From Chamaecrista fasciculata (Eukaryota > Streptophyta > Magnoliopsida > Fabales > Fabaceae), in assembly GCA_003254925.1 (NCBI GenBank), contig QANZ01002069.1, forward strand, positions 49,642 to 113,641: DNA of 64,000 bases, read 5' to 3'. Each line of letters begins with the position of its first letter. Within the stretch, counting starts at the first letter, position 1. Shown in pieces: positions 42,094 to 55,200 of this stretch. The notes below the pieces were generated by a model, which did no database searches, had not been told where the DNA came from, and was given only the letters and a program-made list of their open reading frames with translations. The position numbers and the translations under genes were made by a program.

Positions 42094-45000
42094 TCAAGGT
42101 TTGTGTTGTGCATATATTGACGAATGGACAGCTTGCTGAGGAGTCACAGCTTTTCCATTCACAAGCATTTGTTCAGGGAAGTCCACGCGTATAGATTTGA
42201 ACTGGTAATGCTGATTTCAAACATACATAGTTACATACATAAGACAAGCTATTCATAGATATCAGGATCACTAATATAACATACAAAGCATATATGAGCA
42301 CACCATTATTATAAGTTTGCCGCCAATCTTTCTCTTGATGAACATGAATTGGACAGTGTCCTCTTCTCGGAACATGGTGAAGGGAAAAAGAGTCCCTTAA
42401 CTATTTTTTTTTCTTATTTTGGTTGTTTGTACTTGCAAAACACAAATGGAATATGTCAAAAGTACTGATTTTTCATTTTTTCTTTTCAGTATTATTATGA
42501 AGACAGTTTATAGAGAAAGAAAAAAGGAACTGACAGCTGAAAAAACACAGGAAGAAACACATGGGAGAGCCTCAAGGAGAACTTGCGAAATTAATTTGGT
42601 GATAACTCCTATTTTTTATAAACAAAAATCATGGATGATGTGTCAATGTCAAATGTGAGTATGTGACAATCCTCAAATCACGAATGACAACCTCAACATG
42701 TGAGCTACCAGCCTACCACGTTGTTGAGAAGGGATAGATTTGAAATAAGAAAATTTATCAAGAGTAATAATGTCTTGAAGCATCCAAGAGGTGTGATTCA
42801 GTAAGCTGTAAGCACCTTGCGAAGACAATGCAATGATACATAGTGTCTTCCAAAATTACTTACACATTTGATCAGAAAACCTAATCACGAATGTAGACAT
42901 AGAGTTATATGGACAAAATTTGGCTAACTGTTGGATTACTCACATGCAACTAGAATATATATTTCGTGTTCTATGATACAAGTTGTAACCAGAAAATCGA
43001 AATCCAAAAGATAGCAAGAATGAATTTGATAAATACATACCTTCTCCTTCCACGGAAAATCAACATAATGGAAATATGGGTCAAGCAATGTTAGCTGATC
43101 TCCTTCTTTGATCTGAAAAGGGCCCAATTAATTCCTCAATGAAATATGATTATACAGTAGATGCAATATATCAGTAGGAGAATTGACTTTTTTTTTTCTT
43201 GTTTTGGGCTTTCGATTATGTTAAAATAATGGCAACAGGTTTTATCAGTTCTTGACTGTATTGATCATCCACTAGAATTCCGTGTTGGTATCAGTTAAGA
43301 CCCTGTGCTTCAGAACTGATATAATAAAGGAAAAATGTCTTGGACACTTATAGTAGATTTTTAGTTCAACATGACTATTTAAATTTGACAAATACATCTC
43401 TTGTGGTGACCAAAATGTCCAGTGCCTTCCTATGACTTAACCACTTTCACATTGGTAACATTTGGTACATTATTTAGTTCATAGTACAAGATCGTATGGG
43501 CATGTATCTAAACTGCACAAACATCCATATGATTGAGCATAAGCCAACCAGTGCCACTGGTTTGTTACCCTCAACATTTATTAAAGAAAAATAAAATATA
43601 TCCTTTTATGGAAAATATGAATAAAATACAATATGAGAAGAAAGAAATAAATCTTCAGCAACTCTTACCACATCATTACGAACACCATAAACTGAAAGAA
43701 CAAAGCAAGTTTGGTTTGAATCACAAAGCAAATAGTATCTGCAACAAGAGAAGGAAAAAAGTACAAAGATTCAGATTTAGCATATAAATTCCCAATTTCG
43801 ACCTCATTTCAGTTCTCTTTTTAAATTTGTGAGATGAACCCACTTTCTTTTTATTAAGTCAAAACATTATTATAGCTAGCCTTCTTGAGTGAAAGACAGA
43901 AAAACTTTTAGTATGACACTAATTCAATATTAGTCAAGAATACAATGCAAGGAGTTACTTGCAATGAAATACTGTAAAAGCTTAAATATACTTCAGTATA
44001 GGCAAAAAGCAGAACTTCTAGTACCAAGAAAAGAAAAACTAAACTAACAATTAAATGGATTTTCTTTGATAAATAAAAAGAAATAAAAAAAAACGAGTTT
44101 CTTTCCACCTCTCCCCCCAAAAGACCCTACAAAAAGCATAAAATGCAACTAGGAAAATATTCAATACATAAATAAAGAAACAGTAAAAATAGATAATTAC
44201 GGAATTAGCCAGACAAACAATATAGATACTTCTCTGGATTTGAAAACTTACAGGGGAGCAACAATGTCGTTCTTAACAAAGAACAATACCTTCCCGTCTA
44301 CTGCTACTGCTCTGTTTAGACCCTCCAACATATGGTCTACAGTAGTTTTTTTGTGTGATGAATTCACTTTGACAGGAAGGTAAAGTAAATCCAGTGAGTA
44401 CATTACATATTAAAATAAAATGTTAGAGAAGATGGTTCAACAAAAGCTGACAATGAACTGAATCCTATATCTGAGAAGGTAGCTTACAATTAACAGTAAC
44501 CATTGATGACACCAAACTTGCCATTCTCTTAGCTTTTACATGTCCCTGCATATAAATCATATATAAACCAGAAGCTCAATATCTGATAAATTACCAAAAG
44601 CAAATGATTTCTTAGCTTTCATCATTCAGTTTTTTTCATTTTTGTGAAGGAAAAGAGAGTGAGGATTAACTAAATGTTCCTTTCAGTTATTAGCTTCAAT
44701 CATTATATGAATCCTACATAATAGGAAATCTTCAAGCACAGAAAATTTTGTTGCCAAATCAATTATAGCTTTTCTGTCATTAGTTCCTCGCAATTATTAG
44801 CTTTATATTTACTACTATGATGCTCCATAGCTAAGGACCTAGGGAAAATTTTGTTACCCTCATAAGATTCTCTAACTTATCAAGCAGGTTGACTATCTTC
44901 TGCACCTCTGCAACTGCATTCAAACCTGGATCCTTCAAAGCAGCAGCCTCAAATCCACTAAGGGCCCTCTCATAATTCTCTAGATATTTATTAACCTGTG

Positions 45001-46668
45001 ACAAAATTATTTACAATAACAAGCAAAAAGCAATGCCAAGTACTCCATTTATAAGAATTTTCACATAGTTATGTTTCTCATTTATTTCTTCTGGGAAGTT
45101 GGGAATTGTTGAGAAAGAAGTGAAATTTTAAGAAGCCATGACTAAACTGAGTAGGGAAATGCTCATGCACATATTCACGGGGCTAATACAGAATGGATGT
45201 AATGAAAATCTAATATATCCTTACGTAGAAAGAAAAATGAGAAATCGATAGCCAAAATACCCAAAATGTAACAAAAATAAAACATGCGCAAAAAACTACA
45301 CAGAACCATTGCCATAAATAAAAGAGGACAACAAATTTGATCTCAAGAACTATATAAAAGAAGTTATTGGTAAAATCTAGAACTAGAAGCAAAGGCAAGA
45401 AAAGAAAGGAACAAGTAATATTATTAGTTTTTTTCTTTTTTTTTTTTGGCCAGAAGTAATATTATTAGTTGAAGAACACAATTTTATATGGTTAAACATC
45501 TTTTTGCTCTCTTGCCTTCAAATATGCCACATCAAAACAAAGGTTGAAACGGTAACATTTTATTTATGTGATTTACATCTGATTAATTAATGGAACGGTA
45601 GATAATTGGGTTGCAATTAAGTTAGTATTTACCCATTATCAAATTGATAGCGAATGCTAATGGAACCTATGACGATGGGCAAACAACCAAGACAGATAAG
45701 CTTTGTAGTTTGTATAATGGTGGACATTGAAGGAACTGATTATCACTACCATAAATCTGACAAAACATACATGAATTTGGATCTTAGAGGGCATATAAAC
45801 TCTCATAAAAGACTGAGAATAGATGCATAGTGAATCATTTGAAGTATGAACGAATTCAAAGAAAGATTCAAAAGGAAAGGAAACACAAGAAAGTTCAACT
45901 TACAGTGGCACTATTAAAATATAGATCTGGATTGGACTTCATTCTTTCATCTTTCTCCTGGTAAATATTGACACAGACATTAGGTCCTCCAGATCTATAA
46001 AACAAAATCCTATGATCCACCAACATTATTGGACATAAAATATTCTCTGTATGAAGGAATATCATAACACTCAACATGTTCAGAAACTTTTAATCATGAA
46101 AGCAACAAACAAAAGGAAGGCAAACTTCTTCATACACAAAGTATTAAGGCTAAATTCTAAATTCTTCCCCTTCATACTCACAGCATTTTGGTATGCTTTT
46201 AAAGAATTTAAAAGTTTGCTATGATCCCAAGCTCCAGAGACAAAAAAACTTGTAAGGCATGCATTTCCAAGATTATCTGTGAAGAAGATAGGTGATGTTA
46301 TTAGATATGAATATTGCAGCTCATTTTAAGAACAGCCAAGTTCTTTTAAAGAGAAAACAAAAAGGAAATATGGAAGTAAGGGTAAATTTGTTTTCATATG
46401 TACAATATTCATTCACATATACTGAATTTGAAGGATAAGCAATGAGTCTAGAAAATATCCTAGGACAGTAACGAAAAACACCTCGTTTCTTAAGGGATCG
46501 TTTGTTTGGAATGATTGGTTAAATAATGTAATTTCTTTTCCCTTTGTTTGGAATTGGATGCCTAAAATTATATTAGTCCCTCCCCCATATTTAGTGAAAC
46601 TCCAAAAGATGGGGATTAAGGGTTTCAGAATGCTAAGTGTACCTTGATTTCTATCTCCTTTATGGAGG

Positions 46669-46703
<35 letters not shown>

Positions 46704-49700
46704 CCACAACAAGAGAGAGATGACTATGAAACCTTCCCTATGCTCTCCTCTCCCCTTATTCCCCTCCATCCAAATTCAAGGCATCAGGAACAGTGTCTTA
46801 TTTCAGGCCTGACTGCTCATTTCAGAAGAAGAAATATGGAAATTTTAAATCTTTGTATCACTGTACATTGTTCTGGCATTTGACAGAGGTATCGATAGCT
46901 AAATTTCCCACATCAAACAAGACAAATATGTACTCTCTGCATCCACAGAGAGTAGAGAACTTATAGAATAGCACTTTAATAAAGTCAACAAGATGATATT
47001 AACTTCAACCGTCCAGTGCAAATGTGAGCATATCTCTTATTTAGTAGCAAAGCATGGTTTATTCTTCAAATCTACGTTAGTAGTATGAATAAAATCTTAC
47101 ACCAAGAATTCCCATCCTTGACATCCAAGGTTATAGCTTCCTTGGCATGTTGAATGCTTTCCTCAACAAGTTCTGCCCGATTCTCGGCACCTATCAAGGT
47201 AGAAATCACAATAAACAAACTAAAGTAAGTACTCCACAAGCTCTCAGTTTACTAGTGCTCTTCAAGGAAACAGGGATAGCTAAAAAAAAATAATAACCAG
47301 ATATTCAATCATAAGAGTTACAATTGAATCCCTTACCTTGTGACATTCTTCTTTTAAGCATTGATAACTGACAAAGAATCTTCTTGTTAGGACCCTGCAA
47401 GAACAACCATATATCATTATGTCAATCAACTAAGAGAATCACAACAGAACAGATGAAACTGACACTCAGGACACAAATATTATGGATTTTAACTTTAACA
47501 TATCAGCACAATTTATAATGAAAACCTTCAGTTATGACAACAAATTTCTTCTCTGTAACATGTATCTTCTACAGGTAATATCATAAAGTCAAGCAAATTA
47601 TTGCATCAAGCTCATTTGATTTGGAAAAAGAGGCATTGCTGGGACATTTAAGAAACAGTACAGTATCAGTCAAATAACTCGGAAGCACCAAAGCAGTAAA
47701 TACCAGTGAAACATGTACTAATAATCATTTGTCAATTTAACAGGACTAAACAATTTATGTAATTTAACGTTACCAATAACTCAAGCTTCAATTCCACAAA
47801 AATTAAATTACATCATTATAAAGTTTCATAATCTCCATCAAGAAAAACTTCCAAATGTACTACATACAAACTAGAAAGTGGTAAGCACAATAAGAGTTCT
47901 AATGAATTAAGAATTTAACAAGTTTATCATTATACATTTATACAGATACACTTAAACAAAACCCAGTTCATAAACTTTGCCAAAAATGTCAGAAACGTGT
48001 TTTGGCAATCAACATCTTGGTATTAGTTCACCATCAGATGGTTTAAAACCAATGTATATTAGTTGTTTAGTATTAGTACAGATAAAAAATTATTCACTGA
48101 AAAGTAAAATCATAAATGTCAAGCACATATGGTGCTTTAGTAACTACTTACTAGACCACCCCTTACTGCTCATTCTTCTTGTATATACACATTCCAACAA
48201 CACATTCAAAGAACTTAGTTTGAAACTACAACATACAATCACCAATCCCGTGAGACAACCGCCTGCCTTCTCCAATGAAATATTAGTATTGGATCAAGAA
48301 ATGTAAAAAGAGTGTTGTTTGACGTTTCCATCAAACTGATGAGAAGTGGAAGTGAAGTTTTTTTTCCTTTAAAATAGAGGAGTTTTCAGATCCAACCATT
48401 ATTTTTAGACCAATTATTTTTTTCCCACAATTATAATTATTCAATATGAAGCACTTCAAAACTAAGAATGATTGGTTGAAGCCATCAAAAAGAACAAATT
48501 CTTACATAATTTCATTATGTGAACAAGATCAGGTAAGTGAATACAACATGAAAAAAATTCATACTAGTAATTCAACAAGTTTTTAACCATCATCAAGAGG
48601 CAAAGGAACAAAAAACTGAAATGATATTTAGCGGTACAACAGATCAGCAATGTCAATATCAGACAAGTGAAGTGGAAATCTACTGTTAATATTAACCTTG
48701 CTTAATGCAAGACTGAGGCAGTTTTTTGCAGCAGACAGATCTCCTTTCTTCCAAATGCAATTACCTAAACATAGCCAAGCATCAGCAAGAGATGGGTTTA
48801 ACTTAACCTGGTCCATGGAGATAGAAAAGTCAGTCATAAATCATACTCTTCAGCATCAGTTGCAAGACATGCGAAGGAGTAGAAACCAAAAACTCAATTT
48901 TTCTTACAGCTTTTGATAGATGATCCTCTGCTTCTTTTTTGTAGTCAGGAAATACATCCAATATTTTCCCTCTCAGATATTCAAATATTGCACGTTGCAT
49001 GGGTGACCTTCTTTGTTCTGGCAAAGATGACAATTTTATGATAAGTCTAGTTTTCATAAAATGAACTTTAAATATTTGAAAAAGAAACAAAGAAGGTATT
49101 AAGGAACCCTGTTATTCTTCAATGGTCACAAATACTGTTTCAAGTAACTAAGACAATAACCAAGAAGACAAATATATGAAACATCTCCCATATGTTATTT
49201 TATCTTACCCTGCTTTATGCCATCCCTAAACATCATGTCATTCATTTGGGTGGTATCCTTTCATGGAGTATAAAGGTTGTTATCTTTCAGCGTTATGATA
49301 ACCAGTAGGCTTAATTGAACTCCCTAGATTTCCAATCAATGAATTAAAAATGAAACCCACGGACAATACTTCTTCATCTATTAATGTAAATATGGGGTAA
49401 TTGGTGGCCTTCTTTACTTCCTTCCTTTCCCTCTCCTCTCTTTATAATTTTCAGGGAAATCAAACAGTGGAACTAAAAGAAGGTGGTCATTGCCCAAAAC
49501 ACGACACCAAATTATCGGAATATCTTATATGGGAACTAGCCGGAATTGGAAAAAGAAAGATACCTGGAGGAATAGAATCGAGAAGTTTGAGAGCGAGATC
49601 GGATTGTTGTTGCAATTTGGAGATCTTGTCATCTGGATTCAGCGGAAAATAAGTGTCTCGGAGGTGGTAAAGATCTTCAGCAGCTACTGCAGCTACCTCC

Positions 49701-49729
49701 AAGGGTTCTTCAACAGCTACGTTGGTCAT
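42094..49729 (-). CDS. TTC5-like tetratricopeptide/OB-fold protein
   Basis: Plant member of the TTC5 (Strap) family. In animals TTC5 recognises nascent tubulin and triggers tubulin mRNA decay and also acts as a p300 cofactor; the plant role is not established. Thirteen exons on the minus strand: 49729-49564, 49017-48908, 48807-48697, 47394-47337, 47190-47101, 46276-46182, 45957-45904, 44995-44858, 44545-44488, 44366-44252, 43738-43669, 43112-43041, 42210-42094, 417 aa. TPR-like helices run from about residue 70 to 285 (LADAWLCLGNCIWKKGDLSA, NSWYNLGNACL, NPDLYFNSATVNKYLENYER). The C-terminal OB-fold covers about 310-417 (VDGKVLFFVKND, DSNQTCFVLSVYGVRNDV, KEGDQLTLLDPYF) and ends SIYAQHKP. The frame is open upstream to another Met at 49825; I chose 49729 since family members begin close to EVAAVAAEDLYHLRD. 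Tenth exon acceptor is AAAG, weak but fixed by reading frame. Confidence 0.93.
46672..46700 (+). repeat. (GA)n microsatellite in a TTC5-like intron
   Basis: About 14 GA units in the intron between exons 5 and 6 (46277-47100). Likely polymorphic. Confidence 0.9.
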
Positions 49730-52279
49730 CTCAGTGAGTATGGTGAAGGAAGCAAACACTGCCACTTCCACAAGAAAACCAGTAGACCCACACAGACCGA
49801 GAAAAAATGGAAGTTTCCACTCCAAATTCCGTGGTGAGAGATCGCAACCACTTCTGTTCCTCCCGAGTTATTTACTAGTCCTTGTTTTAATTTTTTTAAA
49901 AAAGTTGAAAAACAATATAGTATATTAGTATTATAAATATAAATTATAGAATTATAGAATTGTTATTTAAAATAAAAAAATATTAGAAACAAAAACAGTA
50001 GAGAAAAAAAAACAATATTCAATTTTGTATTTTAAAAGATTAAAAAAAAGGCCAAAGTGCCAATTTGGTCCTGTAACTTTGATCCAAGTCCCGAATTAGT
50101 CCTATATATTTTGTTATCTCGAATTTGGTCCTGTATCTTTGTTTCAGATTCTAAATCAGTCTTATATCTTTTTTTGTCTCAGTTTTGGTCCCATATGTTT
50201 TGAAAACCTCACACCGTTAGTCCTCCGTCCATTTTAAATTACAGTTTAGTCTTGAAAACTACAAGTCCCTTTCACTTTAGTTCTTGACTATCAAAATGAA
50301 AGTGAAAGAGCATCTCTGAAGATTCTCAAACCTTACATCTTGGTCCCTAATTCAATAATTTTTCATGAAATGAAATAGAAATGCAAAAACAACACAAATT
50401 AAAGCAAATGGTAGAGGGACCAAAATTGAAAAAGCGAAAAATTTAAAACTCACAAGAAAATGCCCCAAACTCGCCATAAAACGTACGAACAAAAACTCAT
50501 CTAAAAACCTCAATCCTCATTGAAATTTCACTCAAATAATCACCCTCAAATGCTTTAAGAAAGAATTTTCGAAAATTCTTTCTTAAAGCATTTGAGGGCA
50601 AGTATTTGAGTGAGATTTCAGTGAGGATTATGATTTTTGGATGAGTTATTGAGTTTCTCGGTGATTTTCATACGTTTTCCAGCGAGTTTGGGGCATTTTT
50701 CTAATAGGTTTGAAATTTTCTGCGTTTTCAGTTTTGGTCACTCTGTCATTTGCTTTAATTTGTGTTGTGTTTGTATTTCTATTCAATTTCATGAAGAATT
50801 CATGGATTAGGGACCAAGATGTAAGGTTTGAGAGTCTTTAAGGATGCTCTTTCACTTTCATTTAAAATGGACTTGAATTTTCAAGACTAAACTGTAATTT
50901 AAAATGGACAGAGGACTAACGGTGGGAGGTTTTCAAAACATATGGGATCAAAACTGAGACAAAAAAAAGATATAGGACTGATTTGAGACCTGGAGCAAAG
51001 TAAAAGAACCAAATTCACACTTTGGCCTAAAAAAATGAAATGTTATTGTTTAATTTTTTTGTTACACTTTTGATTTTATATCTTTGTAAAAAGGTATCAA
51101 TTTGGTCCGAAATATTTATAAAAAGTTCTATCATTAGTTCACAATGTAAAATCTTTTGCAAAAATATAAAAATCAACTTTACATGACTAAAATCAAGCAA
51201 ATAAAAAAAACATGACCAAAAGATATAAAACCAATAATACAACCTAACTAAAAAAATATTTGACCAAAACTCGAACGAAAAAAAGATGCAAGGTGAGGTA
51301 GATACGAATATGGAGGATATATGGAGACAGTGGAGAGTATAGATCGAATGAGTAGTGTGGATAATGTGAATAGTGAAGATGTGACTATTGTGGTTATGCC
51401 CGACTTTACCTCTAGGAGCTCTGTTGTTGTTTGCTTGTAGATTATTGACTTCATTCTTACTCTTGCAATGATAAAATATTTTTTTTTTTTTAAAAAAAAG
51501 CCTTAGAAAGTCGACAATTAAGTCAATCAAAATGTGTTAGATTACTTTGTGATGAGAATGATATAAGGTAAATGAAGATTGTAACGTTTCAAGGTAAAAG
51601 TGGTTCTTGAACAGAGCAACAGACTAATGTGATGACAGAACATGTATTGAACATAAAAGTGATAAGGGGTTAAAGCCAAAAGTATATTTTAATGAAATTG
51701 TTAAAAAAAATGTGGACAAGGCCAAAAATATTAAAAATGAGAAAAGAAAAGAAAAATGAGAGGAAACGTAAAAGAGAATTCAAAAGTCTTTGGTTTGGTT
51801 TGATGGTGAGCTTTGTTTCCGCCATCTTCCACGCGAAACGTAATTCGCACCCTTTGCTGCTGCATTCCATCCTTCCTTTCTTCCAACGAAAACTCCAAAA
51901 TCAACACATTCTTTCACTCTAAATTAATAACCCGACCGGATATTCGATTCATAATTTAATGGATTTAATTAATTTAATTATTAGTAAAATTAGATGATAT
52001 AATNAAGTAAAGGGTCGGACCATCCGTTCTCATCAGTTAAAATCTAATCTAACTATCTAACTTCTAACTATTAATTTAATTTTTAAGTTGCACCGATTCA
52101 TTCTAATAATTAATTTACGGTTCAATCGGTGAGATCATCAGCTCCGGTGTTGTCAATACATTCATTTATCGTCCAAAGCATTTTCACATTTCTTCCAAAT
52201 AAAGTCTAAACCCTAGTATTGCTGGGAAATCGTTTGCTATTACAGTTTTCTTTCTCTCTATCTCTCATTCTTCTGTTAT
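49730..52279. other. Divergent intergenic region between TTC5-like and QSOX
   Basis: The two genes are transcribed away from each other. The left part (to about 49870) is the TTC5-like leader and promoter. A 978-bp palindromic element fills 50050-51027. 51028-52000 is AT-rich without a gene. A single N lies at 52004. The QSOX leader, with AAACCCTA near 52208-52215, occupies the right edge. Confidence 0.6.
50050..51027. mobile_element. 978-bp near-complete palindrome (fold-back MULE-like element)
   Basis: The whole segment is an inverted repeat with almost no loop: left arm 50050-50570, right arm 50571-51027, centre aagaattttc|gaaaattctt. Around the centre at least 28 bp per side pair exactly; outward the arms stay alignable to the tips GGCCAAAGTGCCAATTTGG and CCAAATTCACACTTTGGCC, with indels making the left arm about 64 bp longer. 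Flanks taaaaaaaa (50041-50049) and taaaaaaat (51028-51036) agree at 8 of 9, though the A-run weakens this. No protein coding. Transcribed, it would form a very long hairpin RNA. Confidence 0.85.
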
Positions 52280-55200
52280 ATGTTAATTTCCATGTCTCGG
52301 ATTTATGTTTATCTGGGTCTGATTCTAAGCCTGCTCTCTGGGACTTTGACTTCCACTTCTTCATCATTGGGATCAACTCGTTCGATCCTTCGGGAGGTCA
52401 ACGATGATAGTACAAACGGTGATCCTCAAGACTATGCTGTTGATTTGAATGCAACCAATTTCAATACAGTTCTAAAGGATACCATCGCTGCTTTCGCTGT
52501 TGTCGAATTCTTTGCCCATTGGTTAGCATCATTTAAAAAAAAAATTATGTCTTTCTGTTCGTTGAATTGATTTAGCCTTTCTGTTGGGTTTTTTTTTTTT
52601 TTGATTATGTTTCTTTATGAATTATACTTCCATTGGGTGAGTTGACGGAAGGAGATAGATCGTTTAATGAGCAAAGTAGATCTGCTAATAAAATAATGAG
52701 GGATGGTAGCATATGATCAAAAATTTGAAAATAATGTGTTAAATTTTTCTGCCTACCTGTTGAAATTATTTTTAGCAGCCTGCAAATTCTTTTCTTCTCT
52801 TAATTTGATTTAATAATAAAAAGATATGGGTACAATAACTTCTAATTTTCCTTGTGTCTCCTTGGCAGGTGCCCTGCTTGCAGGAATTATAAGGTATTAA
52901 TAGCTAAAAGATATGATTTAATTTGATTCTTTTTAATATTCATCATTTCAACTGATCATTATTGTCTCTTTATTATATATACATATTGCAGCCACACTAC
53001 GAACGAGTTGCACGGCTTTTTAATGGACCCGATGCTGTTCATCCTGGAATTATATTTATGACAAGGGTAGATTGTGCACTGAAGGTATTTGCATCACCTA
53101 TTTCTTTTGCAAGGTGTGGTTTTATATTTATGCAAACTGCACTAACTGCCCTCTTGCTGCTAATTAATGTTTTTCTCAGAATGATATTTGTCTTTCAAGA
53201 AAGTGTTACTTGACTTGATGCAAAAGAATATTGGCTATCTTGGTACAATGTATGTCATTCATTAATGAAATAAACAGTTGTATTTAAAAGCAATAGTAAA
53301 TGCTTCTAAAAATGCTAACATATGAAACTAATAGAGAATAATTGCTGCTAATAGCAAGCAGAGAGAGAGAGATCGATGATTCAAAAAGGATATTCTAGCC
53401 TGACTCAAAAAGCCAAAAACTGTCGGGATCAAGATGTTCAACTTGCCCTAAACCTCTTACTTTTACCAGAAAATGCAGAGAAATGATTAAGCAAATCCAA
53501 TAATTCTCACATAAATAACTTCCTATAATCACAGAATCTCCTTTAGTTCTGATTTATTTTCTGAATAACTTGCTCAATCTTACAGTTAATGATCATTAGT
53601 CAATATTCTTTGGTTAATCAACTCTACCATGTTTCTTTTTCTCCTTACTTTCCTACTTAACTGTTTTGTTTTGGCAAAACATACCTTGGTGATTGGTTCC
53701 TCTTCACTTGTGGCACCACAGATAAATACTAAACTCTGTGATAAGTTTTCCGTTGGTCATTATCCTATGCTCTTTTGGGGTCCACCTTCAAAATTTGTTT
53801 CTGGCGGTTGGGAACCTAAACAAGATAAAGGTGATATACATGTGATTGATGATGGACGCACAGCTGATAGGTTGCTTAATTGGATCAACAAGCAAATGAG
53901 CAGGTATGAGGGTTTTTTTCTTTTTCTTAATATAGCTAGTGTTTTTTAAATACTTGGGTTGGGCTTCTGGAGCTGCAAAATAAATGGTTTCTGCAAGTCA
54001 CCCAAAGTGCATGCCATGGATTGAGAAAACAAATGCAAAAGGCTCTGCCAGGTGCGCGCCTGGCTGAAGGCCTCACCACTTAAGGTTCTAATGCCTTTGA
54101 ATGCTGATCTGATGGGGATGGTGTATAAAATTTATCATAATATATCTTTTGGAAAGATGACGTAAAATTAGTTTGAACTAATTATGTTTTGTATAACTTT
54201 CAATGTTCTTAATGTTGCAGTACATTTGGCCTGGATGATCAGAAATTCGAAAATGAGCTTCTTTCATCCAATGCATCAGACCATGAACAGGCATTTCGTC
54301 AAATTGGCCTTAAATTTGATTGCATTTGGTCTAGTTCTTATTTCTTTTTCTAATTTTAAATACTGACATATATGCTATGCATGATGAAAGATTTCAAGAG
54401 CTGTCTATGATGTTGAAGAGGCAACCGCAACAGCTTTTGACATCATCTTAGAGCACAAGGTATAATTTTTTAAAAAGAAAAAATATATAAATTTGCCCTA
54501 ATTATGTTTTTGACACCAATACCTTCGGTTATGCAGATGATAAAGCCCGAAACTCGTGCTTCACTCATAAAGTTTCTTCAGCTTTTGGCAGCACATCATC
54601 CTTCTACTAGGTATGACAAACCTCTTTATTCCTTCTTCTCTGACAGTACACTTCAAGTGTTACAATTTATCTTCCCTATTCTGGATCATTTATTTCAGAT
54701 GCCGGAAGGGTGCTGCTGCATTGCTAGTGAACTTTGATGAGTTGTACCCAACAGATTCATGGGCAGCTAATAAGCTCGAAGATGATAGTGGAAATGTTTT
54801 GGCAAGGAGTTTTCAGATTTGTGGAAAATCTGTGCCTCGTGGATACTGGGTAGGGTTAATAATTTCTGTTCTGTGTAGAGTATCGGTATTGTCAAATGAT
54901 TGTCAACACTGTAAAGTGTTTATCTTATTTGTAGATTGTATGACCTACTGTTGTTCGAGTCATCTTTAACAGATCTGATTCATCAGAATTAGTACTTATT
55001 AGCTAGTAGCCTAGTACTGGCTGGTGCAGTGAAGAGAAAAATTTATTATTTAGTATCCTTTTTTCTTGTAATTATGTTGTGGAAATAAGGTTAATCTTCA
55101 TATTATTTATTTAGGGTTATCATTATCAATCAAGGATTTTGAACTTAGTGACATGTAATGGAGAATTTTTGTGTGAACCTGCCTTTCAAGTTTCAACAGA

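Noticed and set aside
46489-46760. Possible Harbinger MITE in a TTC5-like intron (starts TTAAGGGATCGTTTGTTTGG)
   Set aside because: The left end is suggestive, but no matching inverted right end or TTA duplication was found.
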